Shown in pieces: positions 1 to 8,586 of a DNA stretch of 64,000 bases; the stretch's first letter is position 1; each line of letters begins with the position of its first letter. Source of the stretch: Nonomuraea spiralis (GTDB taxonomy: Bacteria; Actinomycetota; Actinomycetes; Streptosporangiales; Streptosporangiaceae). A program made the translations under genes and the position numbers. The DNA is taken from assembly GCF_014648435.1 (NCBI RefSeq), contig NZ_BMRC01000032.1, positions 39,465 through 103,464 on the forward strand, given 5' to 3'. Under the pieces are notes generated by a model, which made no database searches, was not told where the DNA came from, and was given only the letters and a program-made list of their open reading frames with translations.

Positions 1-1879
1 AGCCCGTGGGCGGGTTCTGCGCGCTGGGCAGCTCGCCCTTGATGGCCACGCTCGTACGCGGGGCCACGCCGGGCTCGGCGGACGGCACGGCCTCGATCAG
101 CGCCTGCGTGTACGGGTGCCGGGCGGCCCTGACGACGTCGCGGGCGGGCCCGACCTCGACGAGCTTGCCCAGGTACATGACGCCGATCCGGTCGGACATG
201 TAGTCCACGACGGACAGGTCGTGGCTGATGAACACGTACGACAGGCCCAGCTCGCGCTGGAGGTCCCGCATCAGGTTGAGCACCTGGGCCTGGATCGAGA
301 CGTCGAGCGCGCTGACCGGCTCGTCGCAGACGATCAGCCGCGGCTCCAGGGCCAGCGACCTGGCCAGCCCGATGCGCTGGAGCTGGCCGCCGGAGAACTC
401 GTGCGGGTACCGGTCGAGCACCCGTCGGGGCAGTCCCACCTGGTCCAGCAGGGTGCCGATGCGGGAACGGCGGGCGGCCCGGTCGCCGGCCTGCTGGATC
501 TCCAGGGGTTCGGCCAGGATGGAGTCGACGCGCATGCGGGGGTTCATGGCCGCGTAGCTGTCCTGGAACATGAGCTGGACCCGCCGGTGCATGCGGCGGC
601 GGGCACGCCGGTCGAGCGTGGCGATGTCGGCGCCGTCCACCACGATCTGCCCGGCGGTCGGCTCCTCCAGTCCGACGATCAGCCGGCCCACTGTCGACTT
701 GCCGCAGCCCGACTCGCCCACGAGCCCGAAGGTCTCGCCGGGGAGCACGTCGAAGCCGACCCCGGCGACGGCGCTCACCTGCGGGGCCTTGCGGCCCAGG
801 GAGCCCGCGCCGTCGTAGTTCTTGACCAGGTCGCGCACGGACAGGATCGGCGTGGCCCCCGCCTGCGGCCCGGACCGGTCCGCGACCGGCGCGGCGGCCT
901 CGGCCCGCGCCCGGGGCTGGAGCACCGGGTGCAGGCAGGCGTGCTGGTGCTCGCCGGCCGACAGGGTGACGTCGGTCGTACGGCACTCCTCGGTGGCGAA
1001 GCGGCAGCGGGGGGCGAACCGGCATCCGGTCATCGGCCGGGACAGGTCCGGCGGCAGGCCGGGGATGCTGTAGAGCGCGCCGCCGCCGTGGTCTGCCGCG
1101 CCGGGCAGCGACTCCATCAGGGCCTCGGTGTAGCGGTGGCGCGGCTGCCGGAACAGCTCGGCGGTGGTGGTGGCCTCCACGACGCGGCCGGCGTACATGA
1201 CGGCGACCCGGTCGGCGCGGCTGGCGATCACGCCCAGGTCGTGGGTGACCAGGATGACCGCCATCCGGAACTCCTCGCGCAGGTCGTCGATGAGTTCGAG
1301 GATCTGGCGCTGGGTGGTGACGTCGAGCGCGGTGGTCGGCTCGTCGGCGATGAGCAGCCGGGGCGAGCAGACCAGGGCCATGGCGATGACGACCCGCTGG
1401 CGCATGCCGCCGGAGAGCTGGTGCGGGTAGGAGTCGGCGATCTTGTCGGGACGCGGCATCCCCACCCGCCGCAGGATCTCGATCGCCCGCTCGCGCGCCT
1501 CCGCCTTGCCGACGCCCTGGTGGATCCGGAGCGGCTCGGCGACCTGGGCGCCGATGCGCATCGTGGGGTTGAGCGAGGTGAGCGGGTCCTGGAACACCAT
1601 GCCCATCTCGACGCCGCGGATCCTGCGCATCTCGGCGGGCGGCAGGGACAGCAGGTCGCGGTCCTCGAACAGGATCTCGCCGCCGACGACGGAGCCGCCG
1701 GACGGCAGCAGGCCCATGATCGACAGGGCGGTCATGGTCTTGCCGCTGCCCGACTCGCCCACGATGCCGAGCGTCTCGCCCTGCCGTACCTCCAGGTTGA
1801 CGTGGTCGAGGGCGTGCACGACGCCGTGGCGCAGCGGGATGTCGGTGCTGACGTCGCGCAGGCGCAGCAAAGGGCTCAT
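1..1879 (-). CDS. Dipeptide/oligopeptide ABC importer, fused double ATP-binding subunit (partial, 3' end off window)
   Basis: Energises peptide or nickel-type solute import at the cytoplasmic face of the membrane. Reading leftwards from ATG at 1879, two complete ABC_tran modules follow each other in one chain, equivalent to DppD plus DppF. Module 1 shows Walker A GESGSGKT, Q-loop FQDP, signature LSGGMRQR and Walker B LLIADEPTTALD. It ends with an oligopeptide-transporter C-terminal segment rich in Cys (CRFAPRCRF). Module 2 repeats the set with GESGCGKS, FSGGQLQR and VCDEPVSALD. About 626 residues are visible with no stop before base 1, so the extreme C-terminus is missing. The gene is last of a four-gene operon, 12 bases after the second permease. 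Substrate specificity cannot be read from the ATPase. Confidence 0.93.
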   Translation of the reverse strand, partial: MSPLLRLRDVSTDIPLRHGVVHALDHVNLEVRQGETLGIVGESGSGKTMTALSIMGLLPSGGSVVGGEILFEDRDLLSLPPAEMRRIRGVEMGMVFQDPLTSLNPTMRIGAQVAEPLRIHQGVGKAEARERAIEILRRVGMPRPDKIADSYPHQLSGGMRQRVVIAMALVCSPRLLIADEPTTALDVTTQRQILELIDDLREEFRMAVILVTHDLGVIASRADRVAVMYAGRVVEATTTAELFRQPRHRYTEALMESLPGAADHGGGALYSIPGLPPDLSRPMTGCRFAPRCRFATEECRTTDVTLSAGEHQHACLHPVLQPRARAEAAAPVADRSGPQAGATPILSVRDLVKNYDGAGSLGRKAPQVSAVAGVGFDVLPGETFGLVGESGCGKSTVGRLIVGLEEPTAGQIVVDGADIATLDRRARRRMHRRVQLMFQDSYAAMNPRMRVDSILAEPLEIQQAGDRAARRSRIGTLLDQVGLPRRVLDRYPHEFSGGQLQRIGLARSLALEPRLIVCDEPVSALDVSIQAQVLNLMRDLQRELGLSYVFISHDLSVVDYMSDRIGVMYLGKLVEVGPARDVVRAARHPYTQALIEAVPSAEPGVAPRTSVAIKGELPSAQNPPTG

Positions 1880-1891
1880 GTTCCGTTCCTC

Positions 1892-2800
1892 CTAGCGCCG
1901 CCGGAGGCGGACCTCGAAGACGTCCCTCAGCCCGTCGCCGATGAAGTTGAAGGCGAGGACGATGAGGATGATGGCGATCCCGGGCGGGTACAGCAGCCAC
2001 CAGTAGCCGCTGTAGGTGTTGGCGAGGCCGTCGGAGAGCATCCCGCCCCAGTTCGCCGCGGGTGGCGGCACGCCGAGGCCGAGGAAGGACAGGTACGCGA
2101 CGTACAGGATGGCGTCGGCGACCTGGAACGTGGCGTTGACGATCACGGTCCCGATGGCGTTGGGGATGATGTGCCGCCGTACGGCCCTGCCGCCGGTGCC
2201 GCCCATGGAGCGCATGGCGTGGACGTACTCGCGCGAGCGCAGGGTCAGGGCCTCGCCGCGGACCAGCCGGGCCGGGCCCAGCCAGGCGAACGCGCCGATG
2301 ATGAGGATGAGCATCGGCACGGTCGGCGTGACGATGGTCGCCATCAGCATGAACAGGAACAACGACGGGATCGACATCATCGCGTCGACGACGCGCATCA
2401 TGGCCGCGTCCACCCAGCCGCTGGTGAAGCCGGCGATGGCGCCCCAGATCGTGCCCACGATCGTGGCGAGCACGCCGGCGGCCAGTCCGACCACGATGGA
2501 CGTCTGCCCGCCGAGCAGGAGGCGGCCGAGCTGGTCGTAGCCGACGCCGTCGGTGCCCAGCGGGTGCCCGGGAGTGCCGGGGGCCAGGTAGACCGAGGCG
2601 AGGTCGGTGTGCACCTGGTCGGTCCGGTAGAACAGCGGGCCGAGGAAGCACAGACCGCCCAGCACCACGAAGATGACCAGGCCGACCAGGGCGAGGCGGT
2701 TCTCGGCGAAGACCGTCAGCGCCTGGCGCCACTGGCCGCGTACGGGCGCCTCGTCGGCGGGGACCGGCGTGCCGGCCGCCTCGGCGTTGGCGGCGGTCAT
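1892..2800 (-). CDS. Dipeptide/oligopeptide ABC transporter permease (DppC-type)
   Basis: Inner-membrane permease, 302 aa, BPD_transp_1 family with an OppC-type N-terminal segment. After a short cytoplasmic tail it has a first membrane helix (LALVGLVIFVVLGGLCFLG) and a periplasmic loop containing HPLGTDGVGYDQLGRLLLGG, a typical DppC signature. The remaining helices carry the EAA-type coupling loop near ALTLRSREYVHAMRSMG. The ATG at 2800 sits in an ATGA overlap with the stop of the upstream permease, so translation is probably coupled. A longer open frame exists further upstream but is only a shadow of the preceding gene. It pairs with the DppB-type permease to form the channel. Confidence 0.92.
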   Translation of the reverse strand: MTAANAEAAGTPVPADEAPVRGQWRQALTVFAENRLALVGLVIFVVLGGLCFLGPLFYRTDQVHTDLASVYLAPGTPGHPLGTDGVGYDQLGRLLLGGQTSIVVGLAAGVLATIVGTIWGAIAGFTSGWVDAAMMRVVDAMMSIPSLFLFMLMATIVTPTVPMLILIIGAFAWLGPARLVRGEALTLRSREYVHAMRSMGGTGGRAVRRHIIPNAIGTVIVNATFQVADAILYVAYLSFLGLGVPPPAANWGGMLSDGLANTYSGYWWLLYPPGIAIILIVLAFNFIGDGLRDVFEVRLRRR

Positions 2801-3759
2801 GAGCGGGCCGCCGTCCTGAGCCGTACGCGGGGGTCCACGGCGGCGTACAGCAGGTCGGCGAGCAGGGCGCCGAGCACGGTCGCGACCGCGATGATCAGGG
2901 TGACGCCGAACAGGATCGGGAAGTCCCGCTTCAGCGCCGCCTGCCAGAAGAGCTGGCCCATGCCGGGGTAGTTGAACAGGGCCTCGACGACCAGGGCGCC
3001 GCTGAACAGCGCGGGCAGGTACATCCCGAGCAGGGTGATGACCGGGAACAGGCCGTTGCGCAGCGTGTGCCGGGCGACGACGCGCGCCTCCGACAACCCC
3101 TTGCTGCGGGCGGTGCGCACGTAGTTCTCGTTGAGGTTGTCGACCATCGAGGAGCGTACGTACCGCGAGTAGACGGCGACGGTCACGATGGCGAGCGTGA
3201 TGGTGGGCAGGACGAGCCCGGCCGGGTCGGCGAGCACCTCGCCCAGGGTGAACCCCTGTGAGGCCTCGGGCGGCAGGACCGGCCAGACCTGCGAGAAGAG
3301 AATGATCATCATGAGACCCATGAAGAAGATCGGCGTGGCGTAGGCCAGCAGCGACAGGGTGGTGATCGTGTAGTCGGGCCACCTGTTGCGCCGCATCGCC
3401 TGGACGACGCCGAGCGGGATGGCGACGACGACGGCCAGCATCGTCGAGAACAACGACAACACCATGGTCTTGGGCAGCCGCTGGCCGATGGCCTCGGCGA
3501 CCGACTGGTTGAGCTGGAAGGAGTAGCCGAGGTCGCCGCGCAGGAGGCGGCCGATGTACATGGCGTACTGCTGGATCCAGGGCCGGTCGTAGCCCATCTC
3601 GTGGTCGAACGCCGCGAGCTGCGCCAGCGTCGCGTCCTTGCCGAGGGTGGCCCGCGCCGCGCCGCCCGGCAGGAGATGCAGGATGACGAAGGTGATCATC
3701 GTGACCAGCACGACGATGATCAGGGCCTGGCCCAAGCGGGTGATCAGATACCGGGCCAC
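2797..3759 (-). CDS. Dipeptide/oligopeptide ABC transporter permease (DppB-type)
   Basis: Inner-membrane permease, 320 aa, the usual size for DppB/OppB. It starts at GTG 3759 with MARYLITRLGQALIIV, the conserved first helix of this family. The N-terminal periplasmic domain carries GYDRPWIQQYAMYIGRLLRG and GDLGYSFQ, hallmarks of the DppB subfamily. The coupling loop YVRTARSKGLSEARVVARH is clear. Its stop overlaps the next permease start by four bases. About 67 bases separate it from the upstream binding-protein gene. Together with the DppC-type partner it forms the translocation pore for the solute delivered by the lipoprotein encoded at 3827-5638. Confidence 0.93.
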   Translation of the reverse strand: MARYLITRLGQALIIVVLVTMITFVILHLLPGGAARATLGKDATLAQLAAFDHEMGYDRPWIQQYAMYIGRLLRGDLGYSFQLNQSVAEAIGQRLPKTMVLSLFSTMLAVVVAIPLGVVQAMRRNRWPDYTITTLSLLAYATPIFFMGLMMIILFSQVWPVLPPEASQGFTLGEVLADPAGLVLPTITLAIVTVAVYSRYVRSSMVDNLNENYVRTARSKGLSEARVVARHTLRNGLFPVITLLGMYLPALFSGALVVEALFNYPGMGQLFWQAALKRDFPILFGVTLIIAVATVLGALLADLLYAAVDPRVRLRTAARS

Positions 3760-3826
3760 GCGGGGCCCCTCCTTGTTCCGGGGATTCCGGCGGCCCCCGC
3801 ACGGGCCGCCGGAGTCGGGGACGGTC

Positions 3827-5638
3827 TCAGCTCTTCCAGGACCAGTCCTGGAAGAACATGTTGTTCATCGGGTCCTGCGTCACGCCTTGGAGCCCGGAGT
3901 TGTACGCCGAGATCTGGTAGACGGGGTTCGGCATCCACAACACCGGCAGGTCCTGGGCCAGACGGTCGTTGTACGCCTTCAGCGTCGCCTCGTCGTCGGA
4001 GAACTGGGTGGCCTCGATGAGCTTGTCGGACTCGGCGTCGCTGTAGCTGCCCAGGTTGACCGGGGCGCCGGTGGCGAACAGCCGCTCGCCGCTGGGGAAG
4101 GCCGGGTAGTACCAGCTGCCCTGCGAGCCGAAGTACGACATGTCCCACGAGCACTCGGAGTCGGATGACTTGCACGCCGGGGTGACCGCGACCGAGTCCG
4201 GCACCTCCTTGATGGTGAGCTGGATGCCCAGCTTGGCCATCTGCGACTTGATCTCGGCGAACATCTTGGTCGTCGCGGAGAAACCGGTCTGGCTGGTGAC
4301 GGTGAAGGCCAGCTTCGCGCCGGACTTGATGCCCTCACCGCACTGGTCGGCGCCGGTGCCCGGCTTCTGGCAGGTCGTCTCGCCGTCGGGGGTCACCTGC
4401 CAGCCGTGGCTCTCCAGGAGCTGCTTGGCCTTGGCCGGGTCGAAGGGGTACGCGCAGCCTTCGCTGGATCCGTTCGTGCCGGGCTTGGCCGGGACGGGAC
4501 CGCAGGTCGGGGCGGCCATGCCGGACCAGATGGCCTTGCTGATGGTCGGCTGGTCGATGAGCGACTGCAGGGCCTGGCGCAGGTAGAGCTGCTTGAACAG
4601 GGGGCCCGAGGCGGGGTTGTTGAAGTTCAGCTGGAGGTAGGTGATGGACCAGCCGTACCAGGGGGCGATCTGGTAGCCCTTCGACTCCAGGTACTTCTGC
4701 TGCGACAGGTTGGCCGGCGGCACGTAGCCGTAGTCGATCTGGCCCGCGCGCAGCACGTTGAACTCGGCGTCGTCGCTGGTGAAGGGGCGCAGCGTGACCG
4801 TCTTGAGCTTCGGCTTGTCGGAGCCGGAGTAGTTCGGGCGGGCGGTGAGGACGACCTCGCCGTTCGGCACGTACTTCTCCAGCTTCCACGGGCCGCTGTT
4901 GACCTGCCACAGCTCGTTGGTCGCGTACGTCTTGGGGTCCTTCGACGCGGCGGTGAGGAAGTCGAAGACCTTCTTGGCGCCCTCGGGCGTGGTGTCGAGG
5001 TCGCTCACCTTGCCCGTGGCCGAGTCCTTGTCCCAGACGTGCTGGGGCAGCGGCACGATGCGGTTGAGCTGGTTGCCGACGAACCATCCGGTGTTGTACG
5101 TCTTCGTGGTCGTCAGGGAGAAGGTCTTGTCGTCCTTCACCTTGAACTCGGCGATGTTGTCCGGGAAGCCGCCTTCGCGGTAGGACGCCCACTTGTCCTT
5201 GTTCGCGGTGACGAGGTTCCACCAGAACTGGATGTCACGGGTGGTGACGGGCTTGCCGTCGGACCACGTGTTGTCCTTCAGGGTGATCGTCAGCGTCTTG
5301 CCGCCGTCGCTCACCTCGGGCGGTCCGGCCATCGAGCGCTCGGGGTCGATGTTGTACTTCGCCGTGCCGTCCAGCAGGTACTCGTAGACGTGGCGGTACT
5401 GGGCGGAGCCGAAGATGACGTTCTCGCCCTGGGTGAAGCCGGGTGCCGAGATCGGCAGGATCCAGTTCGGGGTCCTGAGGGCGACGGTCACGCCGTCCTT
5501 GCTCTGGCCCCCGCTCTGGGCGCCTTTCTGCGCGCCGCCGGCGGACCCGCTGCACGCGGTCAGCGCGAGCCCGAGGGCCAGCACGCCCGCCAGGGCGCCG
5601 GTGCCGCGGAGCCCGCGCCGGTGGAATCTGCTCCCCAT
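3827..5638 (-). CDS. Extracellular solute-binding lipoprotein, family 5 (peptide-binding, DppA/OppA-like)
   Basis: Captures the peptide-like substrate outside the cell and hands it to the permeases. The 603-residue product has a lipoprotein signal (LALGLALTAC, lipidated Cys29) and then an SBP_bac_5 fold with the usual DGKTLTITLKDNTWSDGKP strand near the N-terminus. The frame is open to 5728, but ATG 5638 is preferred because GAGGAG lies just upstream and because it puts the basic N-region directly before the hydrophobic core. Length and order (binding protein, DppB, DppC, double ATPase) are standard for a complete importer. It is the first gene of the operon and is divergent from the ROK regulator. 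Confidence 0.93.
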   Translation of the reverse strand: MGSRFHRRGLRGTGALAGVLALGLALTACSGSAGGAQKGAQSGGQSKDGVTVALRTPNWILPISAPGFTQGENVIFGSAQYRHVYEYLLDGTAKYNIDPERSMAGPPEVSDGGKTLTITLKDNTWSDGKPVTTRDIQFWWNLVTANKDKWASYREGGFPDNIAEFKVKDDKTFSLTTTKTYNTGWFVGNQLNRIVPLPQHVWDKDSATGKVSDLDTTPEGAKKVFDFLTAASKDPKTYATNELWQVNSGPWKLEKYVPNGEVVLTARPNYSGSDKPKLKTVTLRPFTSDDAEFNVLRAGQIDYGYVPPANLSQQKYLESKGYQIAPWYGWSITYLQLNFNNPASGPLFKQLYLRQALQSLIDQPTISKAIWSGMAAPTCGPVPAKPGTNGSSEGCAYPFDPAKAKQLLESHGWQVTPDGETTCQKPGTGADQCGEGIKSGAKLAFTVTSQTGFSATTKMFAEIKSQMAKLGIQLTIKEVPDSVAVTPACKSSDSECSWDMSYFGSQGSWYYPAFPSGERLFATGAPVNLGSYSDAESDKLIEATQFSDDEATLKAYNDRLAQDLPVLWMPNPVYQISAYNSGLQGVTQDPMNNMFFQDWSWKS

Positions 5639-5707
5639 GGGATCTCCTCGGTTGACGTCGCACGGCGCCCTGCGCTTACCGGGGGGCCTGGTGCGTTCAA
5701 TGCGGAG

Positions 5708-5736
5708 AATGTATAGATGGTCCTGCACGAAGTCAA
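5708..5736 (-). promoter_or_regulatory. Likely housekeeping promoter of the peptide-importer operon
   Basis: On the minus strand TTGACT (complement of 5731-5736) and TACATT (complement of 5708-5713) are separated by 17 bases. That places a start near 5700, about 60 bases ahead of the binding-protein ATG. It is seen by eye only. The divergent ROK gene promoter lies 16-70 bases away, so one bound regulator could act on both. Confidence 0.55.
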
Positions 5737-5745
5737 CGGAAATAA

Positions 5746-5780
5746 TTCGCTTTGTTCGCTTACTTCTTTCGGTTTAGAGT
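5746..5780 (+). promoter_or_regulatory. Likely ROK-gene promoter with overlapping TTCGCTT direct repeats
   Basis: TTGTTC (5752-5757) and TAGAGT (5775-5780) are 17 bases apart. Two copies of TTCGCTT start at 5746 and 5755, covering the -35 region with a 9-base period. The repeats could be a regulator site in the divergent control region between the importer operon and the ROK gene. That role is an inference. Confidence 0.45.
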
Positions 5781-5858
5781 CGAAGTCGCCGGTGCCTCAT
5801 GATGGGGCTCTGTTGCGACGACGGGCCTGCCGGGGAACCGGCCTGAAGGAGGAGCGGC

Positions 5859-7007
5859 ATGCCGGAGCCATCGAGTCCCGCCAACCTGCGTGAGCAGGCA
5901 CTCAGCCTCTTGGCGAGTGGCGCGGCGACCTCGCGCGCCGACCTGGTCGAGACCCTTCAGGTCGCACCCTCGACCGTCTCCAGCGTGGTCCGGCGGCTGC
6001 TGGAGGAGGGCACCATCCTGGAGGAGGGCGTGGGCCGCTCCACCGGCGGGCGGCGCCCGCGCATCCTGCGCCTGCGCGATGTCCAGGGCGCGTTCGCGGT
6101 GTCGGAGCTGGGTGCCCAGCACGCGCGCGTCGGCCTGTGCACGCCCGACGGCCGGCTGCTGGCCGTACGGGAGATCGCCACCGACATAGCGGACGGGCCC
6201 AGCCAGGTCTTCGACGCCATCGGGCAGGCGTACGAGCAGCTCATCATAACCAAGGCCCCTGGTCAGCCGCTGCTCGGCATCGGCGTCGCGCTGCCCGGCC
6301 CGGTCGAGTACCCGCACGGCCGGCTGATCGGCCCGGCCCGGATGCCCGGCTGGAGCGGCTTCGACGCCCAGACCCACCTCAGAGAACGTTTCGGTGTGCC
6401 CGCGGTCGTCGACAACGACGCCAAGGCCGCCGCCCTCGGCGAGTACGTCACCCGCGGCCGCGACACCAGCGACATGATCTACGTCAAGGCCGGCACCGGC
6501 ATCGGCGGCTGCCTGGTCAGCGGCGGCCAGATCTACCGCGGCGGCCGCGGGCTCAGCGGCGACGTCACCCACGTGCGCGTGGCCGACAGCGGCGAGCGCG
6601 AGTGCTCCTGCGGCAGCCGCGGCTGCCTGGAGACCGCGGCCAGCGGCGCCGCGCTGGTCCGCCAGCTCAAGGACCGCGGCCTGCGGGTGAGCACCCCGCG
6701 CGACGTCATCGCCGCCACCGTCGACGCCGAGCCGTCCGTCGTGACCCTGGTCCGCCACGCCGGCGGCCTGCTCGGGGTCGCCCTGTCCGGCCTGGTCAAC
6801 TTCCTCAACCCCGACGCCGTCGTCATCGGCGGCGCGCTGTCCAGCCTCGACGTCTACGTGGCCGCCGCCCGGAGCATGCTCTACAAGCGCTGCCTGCCGT
6901 CCATGACCCAGTCACTGTCCATCGAGGCCAGCGCCGCCGGCCCGGACGCGGCCCTGATCGGCCTCGGACATCTCGTGCGCGCCTCGGCCGACGTCCGTCC
7001 TTCCTAG
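5859..7007 (+). CDS. ROK-family transcriptional regulator
   Basis: DNA-binding regulator that senses a small molecule through a sugar-kinase-like fold; 382 aa, normal for ROK repressors. An N-terminal winged helix-turn-helix spans roughly residues 8-60 (SRADLVETLQVAPSTVSSVV). The ROK domain shows the DND motif (185-187), GTGIGG (212-217) and the zinc site His238 with Cys249, Cys251 and Cys256 (CSCGSRGCLE). The start ATG has a strong GGAGGAG site. It lies between a divergent peptide importer and a downstream M81 peptidase, so it probably controls both. Where sugar kinases have GE-x-GH the protein has GDVTH, consistent with loss of kinase activity. The inducer is unknown. Confidence 0.93.
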   Translation: MPEPSSPANLREQALSLLASGAATSRADLVETLQVAPSTVSSVVRRLLEEGTILEEGVGRSTGGRRPRILRLRDVQGAFAVSELGAQHARVGLCTPDGRLLAVREIATDIADGPSQVFDAIGQAYEQLIITKAPGQPLLGIGVALPGPVEYPHGRLIGPARMPGWSGFDAQTHLRERFGVPAVVDNDAKAAALGEYVTRGRDTSDMIYVKAGTGIGGCLVSGGQIYRGGRGLSGDVTHVRVADSGERECSCGSRGCLETAASGAALVRQLKDRGLRVSTPRDVIAATVDAEPSVVTLVRHAGGLLGVALSGLVNFLNPDAVVIGGALSSLDVYVAAARSMLYKRCLPSMTQSLSIEASAAGPDAALIGLGHLVRASADVRPS

Positions 7008-7025
7008 GCAAGGAGTCCCCCGCCC

Positions 7026-8492
7026 GTGTCCCGTCCCCTCCGCGTCGCCGTCGGCGGCGTGCACATCGAGTCCAGCACCTTCTCCCCGCACCTGAGCACC
7101 GCCGCCGACTTCGAGGTCACCCGCGGTGAGGCCCTGCTGGCGCGGTACGACTGGCTCGCCGAGCCGTGGGCGGCCGACGTCGAGTGGATCCCGCTCGTCC
7201 ACGCCCGCGCCCTGCCCGGCGGGGCCGTGGCCAGGGAGACGTACGACGCCTGGGCCGCGGAGATCGCCGCCGGGCTGGCCACGGCGGGCCCGGTGGACGG
7301 TGTCCTGCTCGACATCCACGGCGCGATGAGCGTGGTCGGGCTGGAGGACGCCGAGGGCGACCTGGTCACCGTCGTCCGCTCGGTGACCGGCGGGGCGCCG
7401 TACGTCTCCGCGGCGATGGACCTGCACGGCAACGTCTCCCACCGTTTCTTCGACGGCTGCGACCTGCTCACGTGTTACCGCACCGCGCCGCACGTCGACG
7501 TCTGGGAGACCCGCGAGCGCGCGGCCCGCAACCTGGTCGAGGCCCTGCGCCGGGGGCAGCGCCCGCACAAGGCCCTCGTGCACGTGCCGATCCTGCTGCC
7601 CGGCGAGATGACCAGCACCCGCGTCGAGCCCGCCAAGAGCCTCTACGCCCGCGTGCCCGAGATCGAGGCCAGGGACGGCGTCATCGACGCGGCCATCTGG
7701 ATCGGCTTCGCCTGGGCCGACGAGCCCCGCTGCCAGGGCGCGGTCGTCGCCACCGGCACCGACGCCGCCGCCACGGCCGAGGCAGCCCGCGAACTGGGCG
7801 AACGCTTCTGGGCGGCCCGCGACGCGTTCACCTTCGTCGCGCCCACCGGCTCGATGGACGAATGCCTCGACGAGGCGCTGACCGCGGTCAAGGACCCGGC
7901 CCGGCGCCCGTTCTTCATCAGCGACTCGGGCGACAACCCGGGCGCGGGCGGCGCCGACGACGTCACCTTCGCCCTCGAACGTATGCTGGCCCGCCCCGAG
8001 ATCGCCGGCGGCTCGGTCCGCGCGGTGTACGCCTCGCTCGTCGATCCCGAGGCCGTGGCCCAGGTCGCCGGCCTCGCGCCCGGTTCGCCGGTCAGCCTGC
8101 GCGTCGGCGGCCGGATCGACGCCCGTGAGCCGGGGCCGCTGCCGATCGAGGGCGTGCTGGAGGCGGTCGCCGACGATCCCGACGGCGGCCGGTGCGTCAG
8201 CGTGCGGGTGGGCGGTCTGAGCGTGTTCGTCACCTCCCGCCGCATGCAGTACCGCGAGCTGGCCTCCTACGCCCGGCTGGGCGTCACCGTGGACGCGGTC
8301 GACCTGGTGACCGTCAAGATCGGCTATCTTGAGCCCGAGCTGTTCGACGCGGCGGGCGACTGGCTGCTCGCGCTGACGCCGGGCGGGGTCGACCAGGACC
8401 TGCAACGCCTGCCGTACGAGCGGCTGGCCCGGCCGGTCTTCCCCCTCGACCGCGACTTCGAGGCCGACCTGACCGTGGTCACCTCACCGTAG
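7026..8492 (+). CDS. M81 family (MlrC-like) metallopeptidase
   Basis: Probable zinc-dependent amide or peptide hydrolase of the MlrC/DUF1485 family, cytoplasmic (no signal peptide), 488 aa, typical length. Family signatures visible are GGVHIESSTFSP at the N-terminus, DIHGAM and MDLHGNVS (metal-ligand candidates), and SGDNPGAGG in the second half, followed by the MlrC C-terminal region. The start is GTG 7026, preceded by AAGGAG and only 18 bases after the ROK gene, so the two are an operon. The divergent importer suggests that imported small peptides or amidated compounds are its substrates. MlrC itself degrades linearised microcystin, but that substrate is not implied here. Confidence 0.88.
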   Translation: MSRPLRVAVGGVHIESSTFSPHLSTAADFEVTRGEALLARYDWLAEPWAADVEWIPLVHARALPGGAVARETYDAWAAEIAAGLATAGPVDGVLLDIHGAMSVVGLEDAEGDLVTVVRSVTGGAPYVSAAMDLHGNVSHRFFDGCDLLTCYRTAPHVDVWETRERAARNLVEALRRGQRPHKALVHVPILLPGEMTSTRVEPAKSLYARVPEIEARDGVIDAAIWIGFAWADEPRCQGAVVATGTDAAATAEAARELGERFWAARDAFTFVAPTGSMDECLDEALTAVKDPARRPFFISDSGDNPGAGGADDVTFALERMLARPEIAGGSVRAVYASLVDPEAVAQVAGLAPGSPVSLRVGGRIDAREPGPLPIEGVLEAVADDPDGGRCVSVRVGGLSVFVTSRRMQYRELASYARLGVTVDAVDLVTVKIGYLEPELFDAAGDWLLALTPGGVDQDLQRLPYERLARPVFPLDRDFEADLTVVTSP

Positions 8493-8586
8493 GCGCGGCC
8501 GTCCCGTACGCCTGCGGCGGGCTTGGAAGAGCACTCCCAGTCGGCTCCAAGCCAGGAACAAGAGGGCTGACTCATCATTTCCGCCT

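Noticed and set aside
116..2971. 951-codon open frame on the plus strand
   Set aside because: It is antisense to the ABC ATPase and permease genes. The protein is His/Gln/Arg/Asp-rich with no family resemblance, an artefact of high GC.
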